Part shown: positions 48,887 to 57,468 of the stretch, one piece after another | Layout of the letters: each line of letters opens with the position of its first letter | Numbering within the stretch: the first letter of the stretch is position 1 | Source: Naasia sp. SYSU D00057 | GTDB taxonomy: Bacteria > Actinomycetota > Actinomycetes > Actinomycetales > Microbacteriaceae | Length of the DNA: 64,000 nt | Assembly: GCF_017916505.1 (NCBI RefSeq) | Contig: NZ_JAFMSZ010000001.1 | Location: forward strand, 682,001 to 746,000 | Direction of reading: 5' to 3' | Translations under genes and position numbers: made by a program | Notes under the pieces: generated by a model | Told to the model about the DNA's origin: nothing | The model's database searches: none | What the model saw: only the letters and a program-made list of their open reading frames with translations

Positions 48887-49780
48887 ATGGACGCCCCCGC
48901 CCGCGCCGCGGCGCAGCCCGGAACCGAGGGCGCCGAGGCGTCCCACCCCTCCATCACGCGCAGGGTGGTGGCCGCCCTCGACGGCACCGACGCGGGATTC
49001 TCGGCACTGCGCTGGGCGAGCGCTGCGCTCCGTCCGGGCCGCGACGTGCTGCGCCTCCTCGTCGTCGAGACCGCGCAGGTGACCCGCGCCCAGGTCGCCG
49101 CCCGGCTGCGCGAGGAGCAGGACGCGCCCGGCCCCGACGCCGTGTGGTGGGTGCGCTACGCCGCGGCCCGCTCGCACTCGGTCGGCCGCGCCATGGTCGG
49201 GCATCTGCGCCGCACCGACCTCCTCGTGCTCGGCTCCGATCGGCCCACGCGGCTGGGGGGCCTCGTCGACACGTCGCTGCCCCTCTACACGGCCGCGGTC
49301 ACGCGCTGCCCTCTCGTCGTCGTGCCGCGGGAGTGGCATCCCTCCGACCGGGTCGTGCTGCTCGTCGGCGAGAACGACGACACGGACGAGCCGCTGCACT
49401 TCGCCGCCCAGGAGTCGCTGCGCCGGGGCACGCCCCTCACCGCCGTGCACGCCTGGCAGGTGGCCCCCGGCTACCCGGCGGGTCTCGCCGCGTCGAGCGC
49501 CGGCTACGCGTCGGCGGCGCAGGACGCGCAGACCGTCCTCTCCACGCGGGTGGAGCGGATCCGCACCCTCTACCCCGGCCTCGACGTGGTCGAGCACCTC
49601 GTGGAGGGCCCGCGCCTCGGCGCGCTGCGTCCCGAGCTGATCACCGCCGGCCTGGCGGTGCTCGGCCGGCATGGCGCGGGGGTGTTCCGCGACGTCGTAC
49701 TCGGGTCCCTCGCGCACGACCTCATCGGCACGATGCCCTGCCCGCTCGCGATCGTGCCGACCGGCAAGGACCGGGAGTAG
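48887..49780 (+). CDS. Universal stress protein, two UspA domains (2)
   Basis: This 297-residue protein begins MDAPARAAAQPGTEGAEASH and has two UspA domains: TRRVVAALDGTDAGFSALRW with DLLVLGSDRPTRLGGLVDTS and CPLVVVPREWH, and VVLLVGENDDTDEPLHFAAQ with GLAVLGRHGAGVFRDVVLGS and CPLAIVPTG. The second domain's first loop is VGEN rather than VGVD. A longer upstream frame runs antisense to the divergent USP gene and is spurious. Expression from the shared promoter with DevR-like boxes is likely. Confidence 0.9.
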   Translation: MDAPARAAAQPGTEGAEASHPSITRRVVAALDGTDAGFSALRWASAALRPGRDVLRLLVVETAQVTRAQVAARLREEQDAPGPDAVWWVRYAAARSHSVGRAMVGHLRRTDLLVLGSDRPTRLGGLVDTSLPLYTAAVTRCPLVVVPREWHPSDRVVLLVGENDDTDEPLHFAAQESLRRGTPLTAVHAWQVAPGYPAGLAASSAGYASAAQDAQTVLSTRVERIRTLYPGLDVVEHLVEGPRLGALRPELITAGLAVLGRHGAGVFRDVVLGSLAHDLIGTMPCPLAIVPTGKDRE

Positions 49781-49791
49781 GCGGCGGAGGG

Positions 49792-50667
49792 CTAGACGCG
49801 GGGCAGCACGACGATCGGGACGTTCAGGTTCGTCAGCAGGTCGTGCAGGGTGCGGCCGACGCCGAGGACGCCGCGATTGCGGGAGGCGCCGACGACGAGC
49901 AGCGCGCGATCCCGCGAGAGGCTCAGGATGGCATCGGCAGCCTGCCGATGGAGCAGGTGCGACACGACGTTCCTCACGCCGGGTTCGCCGGTGGCCAGCT
50001 CGCGTGCCCGGACGAGCAGTTGAGCCGCTCGCTCCTCCTCGGCGGCGCCGGCGTTCTGCGGCACCGCGTGCACGAGCAGCAGAGGCGCCGAGGTGCGGAC
50101 CGCCTCCCGGGCGGCGACACGCACCAGCTGCTCCAGATGGGCGGGGTGGTCGACGGCGACGACCACGCCGGTGCGCAGGCGGAGGTCCACGATCGGCACG
50201 ACGACGAGCACCCCGGGCGCGATGGCGGCGAGCTGGATGCTGCGGATGCCGTAGATGCGTCCCTGCGCGTAGCCGGTCTTGTCGGACCCGATCACCACGG
50301 CGTCGCCGTCCTGCACGGCGCCCATGAGCGCGGTCGCGACGTCGCCCTCGACGAGCGCGGTCGCGACCGGGAACGTGCCGCCGGCATCCTCCAGGTCTTC
50401 CGCCCGCGCGGCGAGCACCGCACCGAGATCGGCGGCGCTCTCCCTCGGCCAGGACCCGTCCCGCGGACCTCCGTGAGCGTCGACGACGCCCACCAGCACG
50501 ACTCGCCGCATCACCCGCCGCGCCCGCGCGACAGTCCAGTCGAGGGCGAGGCGCGCAGCGTTGGAGCCGTCGAAGCCCACGAGGTAGCGGCCACCAGGCG
50601 GGATCAGGGGATCGACTGCCGCTCCCGACGCCGCCTGCTCGGCCGCCAGGGCGGTCCCGTTGACCAT
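49792..50667 (-). CDS. Universal stress protein, two UspA domains (3)
   Basis: This is a 291-residue protein. The first UspA domain has RYLVGFDGSNAARLALDWTV and DAVVIGSDKTGYAQGRIYGI. The second is a weaker USP with TGVVVAVDHPAHLEQLVRVA and ALLVVGASRNRGVLGVGRTL, ending VPIVVLPRV. GAGGAG lies 4 bases before the ATG. It is divergent from the GAF kinase gene, and the perfect GGGAC-N4-GTCCC box lies 64 bases before its start. The gene is convergent with USP 2, with 11 bases between stops. Confidence 0.9.
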   Translation of the reverse strand: MVNGTALAAEQAASGAAVDPLIPPGGRYLVGFDGSNAARLALDWTVARARRVMRRVVLVGVVDAHGGPRDGSWPRESAADLGAVLAARAEDLEDAGGTFPVATALVEGDVATALMGAVQDGDAVVIGSDKTGYAQGRIYGIRSIQLAAIAPGVLVVVPIVDLRLRTGVVVAVDHPAHLEQLVRVAAREAVRTSAPLLLVHAVPQNAGAAEEERAAQLLVRARELATGEPGVRNVVSHLLHRQAADAILSLSRDRALLVVGASRNRGVLGVGRTLHDLLTNLNVPIVVLPRV

Positions 50668-50730
50668 CTCGCTCCTCTATCGAAACCCATAGCGCTCTCT
50701 CACCTCACGGCGTAGTCTTCGGACTGACCA

Positions 50731-50744
50731 GGGACGATGGTCCC
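50731..50744. promoter_or_regulatory. Perfect DevR-type box upstream of the GAF kinase
   Basis: GGGAC-GATG-GTCCC is a perfect match to the GGGAC-N4-GTCCC plan. It lies 29 bases before the kinase ATG (50773) and 64 before the divergent USP start, so the system may control itself. Confidence 0.7.
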
Positions 50745-50772
50745 GAGTCGAGAACGACGCAGGAATCGAGCC

Positions 50773-52467
50773 ATGAGCATCGACCCTCCGATCCACTTCC
50801 CGGATCTGCCGCGCTCCGAGTTGGAGCGGGCGATCGAGGATCTCGTGGACAAGGCCCGGCTCGTGCTCTCCACCCAGGGCCGGCTGCGGAGCCTCCTCGC
50901 AGCGACCCGGTCGATCGGCGAGGAGCTCGACCTCCCCGTCGTGCTGCGCCGCATCGTGCAGGCCGCCGTCGATCTGGTGGGGGCCCGGTGCGGGGCCCTC
51001 GGCGTCATGGGGCCGGAGGGCGACCTCGAGGAGTTCGTCTCGGTCGGGCTCGAGGCGGACGAGCAGGAGCAGGCCGAGCACGCGCACGGGCAGGAGATCC
51101 TCCGTCGCATCACCGCCGATCCGGTGCGGCTGGAGCACGTCAGCCGCGATCCGCGCTCCGTCGGCTTCCCGGAGGGCCTCACACCGCTCGACAGCTTCCT
51201 CGGCGTGCCGATCCGTGTGCGCGGCGAGGTGTTCGGCAACCTCTACCTCTGCGACCGCCACGGCGGGCCCTTCACCGTCGAGGACGAGGAGCTGCTCTCG
51301 GCGCTGGCCGCGTCCGCCGGGATCGCGATCGACAACGCTCGCCTCTTCGGGGAGACACAGCGCCGGCAGCGGTGGGCGGTCGCCTCGGCCGAGGTGAGCG
51401 CCGCTCTCCTCGACGTGGACGGCGCCGACCCGCTGGGCCTCATCGCCGAGGCTGTGGCGGGGATGACCGACGCCGGACTCGTGCTGCTCATCATGCCGAC
51501 CTCGGTCGACGCCCTCGCCGTCGAGTACGCCTGGGGCGAGGGCGCCGACGCCGTGTCCGGCCGCGTCTTCCCGAAGGAGGGAACGGTCAGCGGCAGCGTC
51601 ATCGACAGCGGGCACCCGCTCCTCGCGACCTCCATCCCCACGAGGACCTACGGCGACGTCGAGCTGCTCGGCGGGCCCGCCATGGTCCTCCCCCTGGCGG
51701 GCGGCGGGCGCCCGCACGGCGCGCTGGCCATCATCCGCCGACTCGGCGCACCCCGGTTCCAGGCGTCGGATCTCGACATGGCGACCGACTTCGCGTCGCA
51801 CGCGAGCGTCGCGCTCGAGCTCCGGGACGCCCGCCGCGCCCGGGAGCGGGTCGCCCTCCTCGAGGATCGCAGCCGCATCGCCCGTGACCTGCACGACAAC
51901 GTGATCCAGCGCCTCTTCGGCGCCGGCCTCGCCCTGCACTCGATCGACATCGCCGGGGTGCCTCCTGCGGCGGGCACCAAGATCGCGATGGTCGGCGAGC
52001 TGGTGGACCAGGCGATCGCGGAGATCCGCAAGTCGGTCTTCGCCCTGCGCTCCACCCAGCCGGACAACGGCACGCCGCGGCACCGTCTCCTCGACGTGCT
52101 CGGAGAGGTGGCGAGCGCGTTCCCCGCGCCCCCGCGGATCACCTTCGAAGGTCACGTCGACCGGTGGGCCCCCGACTCCCTCGTCGACGACCTCGAGGCC
52201 GTCGTGCGCGAGGGCCTCGCGAACGCGGCCCGCCATGCGGAGGCCCAGGCGGTCGAGGTCACGGTCGCCGCCGACGAGCGCCAGATCGCCGTGCGCATCG
52301 CCGATGACGGCGTCGGGCCGAACGGCAGCAGCCGGAGCAGCGGCATCGGCAACCTCGAGGACAGGGCGCGGGCCTGGGGCGGCGTCAGCAGCCTCGCACC
52401 TGGCGAGAGCGGGGGCGCCGTGCTCGAATGGAGGGTCCCGACACCGACCGGAAGGGGAGCGGGATGA
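50773..52467 (+). CDS. GAF-domain sensor histidine kinase, DosS/DevS-like
   Basis: This 564-residue soluble kinase has two GAF domains (about 50-195 and 215-350), a HisKA_3 helix with the phosphoacceptor His374 in RIARDLHDNVIQRLFGAGLA, and HATPase_c with VREGLANAARHAEAQAV and IADDGVGPNG. GAF-A contains SVGFPEGLTPLDSFLGVPIR then VFGNLYL, which aligns with mycobacterial DosS, but the residue at the heme proximal position (His149 in DosS, from memory) is Leu136, while the distal Tyr is kept (Tyr158). It may therefore not sense oxygen through heme. The ATG overlaps no other gene; the regulator gene overlaps its stop (ATGA). A DevR-type box lies upstream. Confidence 0.93.
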   Translation: MSIDPPIHFPDLPRSELERAIEDLVDKARLVLSTQGRLRSLLAATRSIGEELDLPVVLRRIVQAAVDLVGARCGALGVMGPEGDLEEFVSVGLEADEQEQAEHAHGQEILRRITADPVRLEHVSRDPRSVGFPEGLTPLDSFLGVPIRVRGEVFGNLYLCDRHGGPFTVEDEELLSALAASAGIAIDNARLFGETQRRQRWAVASAEVSAALLDVDGADPLGLIAEAVAGMTDAGLVLLIMPTSVDALAVEYAWGEGADAVSGRVFPKEGTVSGSVIDSGHPLLATSIPTRTYGDVELLGGPAMVLPLAGGGRPHGALAIIRRLGAPRFQASDLDMATDFASHASVALELRDARRARERVALLEDRSRIARDLHDNVIQRLFGAGLALHSIDIAGVPPAAGTKIAMVGELVDQAIAEIRKSVFALRSTQPDNGTPRHRLLDVLGEVASAFPAPPRITFEGHVDRWAPDSLVDDLEAVVREGLANAARHAEAQAVEVTVAADERQIAVRIADDGVGPNGSSRSSGIGNLEDRARAWGGVSSLAPGESGGAVLEWRVPTPTGRGAG

Positions 52468-53120
52468 TCCGCGTGTTCCTCGTCGACGACCACGAGCTGG
52501 TGCGTCGCGGCATCGCCGACGTCATCGAGCGGGAAGGCGACATGACCGTCGTCGGGGAGGCGGGCGACGTGCGCTCGGCGCTCCTCCGCGTGCCGGCCAC
52601 CCGTCCGGACGTCGTCGTCCTCGACGTGCGGCTGCCCGACGGCACGGGCGTCGACGCCTGCCGCCAGCTGCGCTCGTCCCGGCCCGACCTGCCGTGCCTC
52701 ATGCTCACCGCCTTCGAGGACGAGTCGATCGAGGAGGCCGCGCTGCTCGCCGGCGCTCAGGGGTGGCTGCTGAAGGACATCCGCGGCACGGGACTCGTCG
52801 CCGCGCTCCGCCGCGTCGCCGCCGGCGAGCAGCTGATCCGCGAGGACCTCCGCCGGCGGGTGCGCGACCGGCTGCTCCGCGAGGCGCACGGCGCCGAGGA
52901 GGCCGAGGTCGAGCTGACGCTGCGCGAGCGGCAGATCCTCAAGCTCATCGCCGAGGGGCTGACCAACCGGCAGATCGGCGAGCGCCTCCAGCTCGCCGAG
53001 AAGACGGTCAAGAACTACGTGTCGGGCCTGCTCGACAAGCTCGGGCTGGAGCGGAGGACCCAGGCGGCGGTCTACGGGATGCAGCACCGAGGCAACGCCG
53101 CTCGGGACCAACGGCCCTGA
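52464..53120 (+). CDS. NarL-type response regulator, DosR/DevR-like
   Basis: This is a 218-residue regulator. The receiver has Asp54 (VVVLDVRLPDGTG), acidic DD at 8-9, a Thr in LMLTAFEDE and Lys in GWLLKDIRG. The HTH contains ELTLRERQILKLIAEGLTNR and LAEKTVKNYVSGLLDKLGLE then RRTQAAVYG, nearly the same as the recognition helix of mycobacterial DosR, where KTVKNY residues contact GGGAC half sites. That agrees with the GGGAC-type boxes around the neighbouring stress genes. It is coupled to the kinase gene by an ATGA overlap and followed by a hairpin terminator. Confidence 0.94.
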   Translation: MIRVFLVDDHELVRRGIADVIEREGDMTVVGEAGDVRSALLRVPATRPDVVVLDVRLPDGTGVDACRQLRSSRPDLPCLMLTAFEDESIEEAALLAGAQGWLLKDIRGTGLVAALRRVAAGEQLIREDLRRRVRDRLLREAHGAEEAEVELTLRERQILKLIAEGLTNRQIGERLQLAEKTVKNYVSGLLDKLGLERRTQAAVYGMQHRGNAARDQRP

Positions 53121-53149
53121 TCCGTCCTCGGCGCGTCGGCGATCCTCGG

Positions 53150-53173
53150 GGGACGGAGCGCCCGCTCCGTCCC
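53150..53173 (+). terminator. Hairpin after the DevR-like gene
   Basis: Arms GGGACGGAGCG (53150-53160) and CGCTCCGTCCC (53163-53173) are perfect; opening the inner pair gives a four-base loop. It is 30 bases after the stop, with no clear T-run. The GGGAC and GTCCC ends are 14 bases apart, so this is not a DevR box. Confidence 0.65.
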
Positions 53174-53201
53174 GCTCCCCTCCCGAATCCTGGAGCCCGC
53201 T

Positions 53202-53333
53202 GTGACCGCTGTCGCCCCCGTCCTCCCGCCGATCGTCCGAGTCGCCCCCATCGAGCTGCTGCCCGCGCTGCACAGCGTGCGCACCTACTCGGTGCCGATT
53301 CCGGCGGGCCTGGGGGCCGACCGGCTCCCCTGA
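53202..53333 (+). CDS. Possible 43-residue small protein
   Basis: A GTG at 53202, with TGGAG 6 bases upstream, opens a 43-codon frame: MTAVAPVLPPIVRVAPIELL then PALHSVRTYSVPIPAGLGAD and RLP. It lies after the DevR terminator and before the next USP gene, in a 329-base gap that has no other candidate. There is no homology I can name; it could be chance in this GC-rich DNA. Confidence 0.3.
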   Translation: MTAVAPVLPPIVRVAPIELLPALHSVRTYSVPIPAGLGADRLP

Positions 53334-53374
53334 GCCCGCTCGAGACTTGAGCACGCTCGGACTCGGGCCTGCTC

Positions 53375-53388
53375 GGGACTTTCGGCCC
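53375..53388 (+). promoter_or_regulatory. DevR-like box upstream of the fourth usp gene
   Basis: GGGAC-TTTC-GGCCC in the context CTCGGGACTTT resembles TTSGGGACTWWAGTCCCSAA with one mismatch in the right arm core. It is 61 bases before the ATG at 53450. Confidence 0.55.
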
Positions 53389-53449
53389 TACGGGCCCCTC
53401 GCGCCTGCGGTCAGCCTCAGGCCAACTCGACGAGGAGTGAGGGGCGCGC

Positions 53450-54355
53450 ATGGGCATTCGCAGGGTCACGGTCGGCGTCGACGGAAGCCCGGGCAGCCGG
53501 GCGGCGATCGACTGGGCTGTCGAACGCTCCCGGCATACCGGGATGACGCTCGAGCTCCTCTCGGTGATCCCGGATACGCGCGGCGACTCGGAGTACGAGG
53601 CGGCCGTCCGCCGGTACTCCGAGGGGAACCTCGCCGACTGCATCAGCGCGGTCAAGGCGGGCGCGCCCGGCCTGGCCGTCACGTCCGCGATCCGCGCCGG
53701 GTCGCCGACCGCCGAACTGGTGCGCGCCAGCGAGGAGACCGACCTGCTCGTCGTCGGCACCGACAAGTCGAGCAAGGCGCGCCGGCTCGTCTACGGCACG
53801 GTCCCCCTGCGGCTCGCCGCGCTGAGCGCCTGCCCGCTGGTCGTGGTGCCGAGGTCCTGGCGGCCGGGACGCGAGAGCGTGGTCCTCGCCGTCGGCGACG
53901 AGGAGACGCACCCGAACACCGTCGCGTTCGCGGCGGCGGAGGCCGAGGCGCGCGATCTGGCGCTCGACCTCGTGCACGTGTGGAGCGCAGCACCGAACTA
54001 CCCGACGCCGATGTACCTCACCGACTATCCGTGGGAGCACGTCGTCGAGTCGAGCCGCCGCGTGCTCGAGGACGCGCGCGCCGAGGTCGTGGCGGCGCAT
54101 CCGGACCTGACCGTGACCACGCATCTGGAGGAGGGGCCGACGATCCCGCGGCTCGTCGAGGCGGCGGAGAACGCCCAGCTGCTCGTGGTCGGCCGCGGCG
54201 GACGCGGCATCTTCCGGGACATCCTGCAGCTCGGCTCGGTCGCGCACGACGTGCTCCTCAACCCGCCCGCGCCGATCGCGGTCGTCCCCTCGGAGCGGAA
54301 GCAGCATCTGCCCCGGCGCGAGGACCGCCGCCCCACCTCGTCCGTCGCCGGCTGA
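53450..54355 (+). CDS. Universal stress protein, two UspA domains (4)
   Basis: This is a 301-residue protein. Domain 1 starts RRVTVGVDGSPGSRAAIDWA with TDLLVVGTDKSSKARRLVYG and CPLVVVPRSW; domain 2 starts SVVLAVGDEETHPNTVAFAA with AQLLVVGRGGRGIFRDILQL. The tail is basic. GAGGAG with a longish spacer precedes the ATG. The phosphoketolase gene follows after 78 bases on the same strand, so they may be co-expressed under the DevR-like box. It is the best-conserved member of the four by its two canonical loops. Confidence 0.93.
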   Translation: MGIRRVTVGVDGSPGSRAAIDWAVERSRHTGMTLELLSVIPDTRGDSEYEAAVRRYSEGNLADCISAVKAGAPGLAVTSAIRAGSPTAELVRASEETDLLVVGTDKSSKARRLVYGTVPLRLAALSACPLVVVPRSWRPGRESVVLAVGDEETHPNTVAFAAAEAEARDLALDLVHVWSAAPNYPTPMYLTDYPWEHVVESSRRVLEDARAEVVAAHPDLTVTTHLEEGPTIPRLVEAAENAQLLVVGRGGRGIFRDILQLGSVAHDVLLNPPAPIAVVPSERKQHLPRREDRRPTSSVAG

Positions 54356-54433
54356 TACCCTCGCCCCCGTCGAGGCGCACCGGCGCGCCGGAAAGGCTCG
54401 ACGTCGGCCGCGGAAACGGCGAGGCTTACGCAC

Positions 54434-56893
54434 ATGACGACCGCACCCGACGCCGTCACCCTCGACGACGACGTCCTCGCCCGCCTCGACGCCTGGTGGC
54501 GCACCGCGAACTACCTCTCCGTCGGGCAGATCTACCTCCTCGACAATCCGCTGCTGCGCCGCCCGCTGCGCCGGGAGGACGTGAAGCCGCGCCTCCTCGG
54601 CCACTGGGGCACGACGCCCGGACTCAACCTGCTGTACGCCCACCTCAACCGGGCGATCCAGGAGCGCGACCTCGACGCGATCTACGTGACCGGCCCCGGA
54701 CACGGCGGCCCGGGGATGGTGGCGAACGCCTACCTCGACGGCACCTACAGCGAGCTGTACCCGGACATCGCGCTGAGCGAGGACGGGGTGCGGCGGCTGT
54801 TCCGCCAGTTCTCGTTCCCGGGCGGCATCCCGAGCCACGCGGCGCCCGAGACGCCGGGCTCCATCCACGAGGGCGGCGAGCTCGGCTACGCCCTGTCCCA
54901 CGCCTACGGGGCCGTCTTCGACAATCCCGACCTGGTGGTCGCCGCGGTGGTGGGCGACGGGGAGGCCGAGACGGGTCCGCTCGCCACGAGCTGGCACTCC
55001 AACAAGTTCGTCGACCCGCGGAACGACGGGGTCGTGCTGCCGATCCTGCACCTCAACGGCTGGAAGATCGCGAATCCGACAGTGCTCGCCCGCATCCCGG
55101 AGGACGAGCTGCTCGACCTGATGCGCGGCTACGGGCACACGCCGCTGCTCGTCTCGGGCGGCTTCGACGGGGAGGACCCGGCGCACGTGCATCGGCGCCT
55201 CGCCGCGGCCCTCGACACGGCGCTCGACAGCATCGCCGACATCAAGCGCCGCGCCGCCGACGGCACGCTGGAGGGCCGCCCCTCCTGGCCGATGATCATC
55301 CTCCGCACTCCGAAGGGCTGGACCTGCCCGAAGGAGATCGACGGCCATCCGGCGGAGGGCAGCTGGCGGGCGCACCAGGTGCCGCTCGCCAGCGCCCGCG
55401 ACACCGAGGAGCACCTGCGGCTGCTCGAGGGCTGGCTGCGCTCCTACCGCCCGGAGGAGCTGTTCACCGAGGAGGGGGCGCCCGTCGAGCGGGCCACCGC
55501 GCTCGCGCCCTCGGGAGATCGGCGGATGAGCGCCAACCCGGTCGCGAACGGCGGCCTGCTGCGCCGCCCCCTCGTGCTGCCCGACTTCCGCGACTACGCG
55601 GTGGAGGTGCCCGCCCCCGGCGCCGCCGTGCACGAGCCCACCCGGGTGCTCGGCGAGTGGCTCGCCGACGTGGTCCGCGCGAACCCCCGCAACTTCCGCA
55701 TCTTCGGCCCCGACGAGACGGCGTCGAACCGGCTCGGCGCCGTGCTGGAGGCGACGAGCAAGCAGTGGAACGCCGAGTACGCCCCGGACGACGAGCACCT
55801 CGCCCGGTCGGGTCGGGTCATGGAGATGCTCAGCGAGCACCAGTGCCAGGGCTGGCTCGAGGGCTACCTGCTCACGGGCCGGCACGGGCTGTTCAACAGC
55901 TACGAGGCGTTCATCCACATCGTCGACTCGATGCTCAACCAGCACGCCAAGTGGCTGAAGGTGTCGCGGACGATCGCGTGGCGGCGGCCCATCGCGTCGC
56001 TCAACTACCTGCTCTCGTCCCACGTGTGGCGGCAGGACCACAACGGCTTCTCCCACCAGGACCCCGGCTTCATCGACCACGTCGTCAACAAGAGCGCCGA
56101 CATCGTGCGGGTCTACCTGCCGTTCGACGCGAACACGCTGCTCTCCGCGTACGACCACTGCCTGCGGTCGGTCGACTACGTGAACGTGGTGGTGGCGGGC
56201 AAGCAGCCGTCCTTCGACTGGCTGCCGATGCCCGACGCCATCGCGCACATGACGCGCGGCCTCGGCATCTTCGAGTGGGCGGGCACCGAGGTCGACGGGG
56301 AGGAGCCGGACGTCGTGCTCGCCTGCGCCGGGGACATCCCGACCCTGGAGGTGCTCGCCGCGGTCTCGATCCTCCGGCGCGAGATCCCGGACCTGCGGAT
56401 CCGGGTCGTGAACGTGGTCGACCTCATGCGGCTGCAGTCCGAGGGCGAGCACCCGCACGGGCTCAGCGACCGGGAGTACGACGCGGTGTTCGGGCGCGAC
56501 GTGCCCGTCGTGTTCGCGTACCACGGCTATCCGTGGCTCATCCACCGCCTCACCTACCGCCGCGCGAACAACACCCACCTGCACGTCCGCGGATACAAGG
56601 AGGCGGGCACCACGACGACGCCGTTCGACATGGTCATGCTGAACGACATGGACCGGTACCACCTGGTGATGGACGTGGTGGACCGCGTGCCGCAGCTCGC
56701 GGCCCGCTACGGCGCCCTCCGGCAGCGGATGCAGGACGCGCGCGTCGCCGCCCGTCTCCACACTCGGGAGCACGGGGAGGACATCCCCGAGGTCGCGGAC
56801 TGGACGTGGGACGGGACGACGGCGAGCCGGGACGCGAACGTCGGCGTCGGCCAGGTCTCCATCGCCTCCACCGGTGGGGACAACGAGCAGTGA
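54434..56893 (+). CDS. xfp: Xylulose-5-phosphate/fructose-6-phosphate phosphoketolase
   Basis: This 819-residue thiamine diphosphate enzyme splits xylulose-5-P or fructose-6-P with phosphate to acetyl phosphate and a shorter sugar phosphate. Motifs are [102 protein letters not shown] and the C-terminal [20 protein letters not shown] with [17 protein letters not shown]-like [20 protein letters not shown]. Length is normal. The acetyl phosphate formed could yield ATP through acetate kinase in low oxygen, which fits the neighbouring stress regulators, but that is inference. The next gene overlaps its stop by 4 bases. Confidence 0.96.
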   Translation: MTTAPDAVTLDDDVLARLDAWWRTANYLSVGQIYLLDNPLLRRPLRREDVKPRLLGHWGTTPGLNLLYAHLNRAIQERDLDAIYVTGPGHGGPGMVANAYLDGTYSELYPDIALSEDGVRRLFRQFSFPGGIPSHAAPETPGSIHEGGELGYALSHAYGAVFDNPDLVVAAVVGDGEAETGPLATSWHSNKFVDPRNDGVVLPILHLNGWKIANPTVLARIPEDELLDLMRGYGHTPLLVSGGFDGEDPAHVHRRLAAALDTALDSIADIKRRAADGTLEGRPSWPMIILRTPKGWTCPKEIDGHPAEGSWRAHQVPLASARDTEEHLRLLEGWLRSYRPEELFTEEGAPVERATALAPSGDRRMSANPVANGGLLRRPLVLPDFRDYAVEVPAPGAAVHEPTRVLGEWLADVVRANPRNFRIFGPDETASNRLGAVLEATSKQWNAEYAPDDEHLARSGRVMEMLSEHQCQGWLEGYLLTGRHGLFNSYEAFIHIVDSMLNQHAKWLKVSRTIAWRRPIASLNYLLSSHVWRQDHNGFSHQDPGFIDHVVNKSADIVRVYLPFDANTLLSAYDHCLRSVDYVNVVVAGKQPSFDWLPMPDAIAHMTRGLGIFEWAGTEVDGEEPDVVLACAGDIPTLEVLAAVSILRREIPDLRIRVVNVVDLMRLQSEGEHPHGLSDREYDAVFGRDVPVVFAYHGYPWLIHRLTYRRANNTHLHVRGYKEAGTTTTPFDMVMLNDMDRYHLVMDVVDRVPQLAARYGALRQRMQDARVAARLHTREHGEDIPEVADWTWDGTTASRDANVGVGQVSIASTGGDNEQ

Positions 56894-57468
56894 GCGTCCC
56901 GCCGCCGCCCCCCGACACTCCCCGCCGGGAGGCGCCGCCGCGCCCGCCCCGGCCGCCGATGTCCGACCGGACGCCGCCGCCCATCCCCCGCGCCGCCCCA
57001 CTGCCCCGCACCATCCGCGTCGGGCAGGCGCTGTGGACCGCCAGCCTGCTCGCCGGGATCCTGGTGCTCGTGCTCGCGGTGCTGCGCCGCACCGACCAGT
57101 TCGAGCGGCTGCGGACCTTCGTCGGCGACCTTCAGGCCGACGCCGCCGACAGCACGATCGACACCGTCGCGACGGTCGCGTTCTGGACGGCCGTCGCCGT
57201 GCTCGGCGTCCTCACCCTGATCGAGCTGGCGCTGCGCGGTCGTGCCGAGCGCCGCGCGGGCGCACGCTGGGCACTGCTGCTCGTGCTGCTGCTCCATGCC
57301 GGGGCCGCCGTGCTCGGCGATCCCCTCGTCGCACTCGGCCCACTCGCGCCGCCGTCCCGCGCGCTGCTCGCGGTGCAGCTGGGCCTCGCGGCCGCGGCGC
57401 TCGTGCTCACGGCGATCGGGGCCCGCTCAGTCGCCCGTCAGCACCAGGCCGGGAGTCAGGGGCGCTGA
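56890..57468 (+). CDS. Membrane protein downstream of phosphoketolase
   Basis: This is a 192-residue protein. The first 45 residues are Pro-rich ([20 protein letters not shown]). Helices follow at [57 protein letters not shown] and [19 protein letters not shown]. No family is recognised. The GTG overlaps the xfp stop, so it is translationally coupled. Its last 42 bases overlap the convergent dynamin-like gene (57427-57468). Confidence 0.75.
   Translation: MSVPPPPPDTPRREAPPRPPRPPMSDRTPPPIPRAAPLPRTIRVGQALWTASLLAGILVLVLAVLRRTDQFERLRTFVGDLQADAADSTIDTVATVAFWTAVAVLGVLTLIELALRGRAERRAGARWALLLVLLLHAGAAVLGDPLVALGPLAPPSRALLAVQLGLAAAALVLTAIGARSVARQHQAGSQGR

Noticed and set aside
53150-53173. GGGAC and GTCCC ends of the hairpin after the DevR-like gene as a binding site
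   Set aside because: The half sites are 14 bases apart and form a stem-loop at a gene end.
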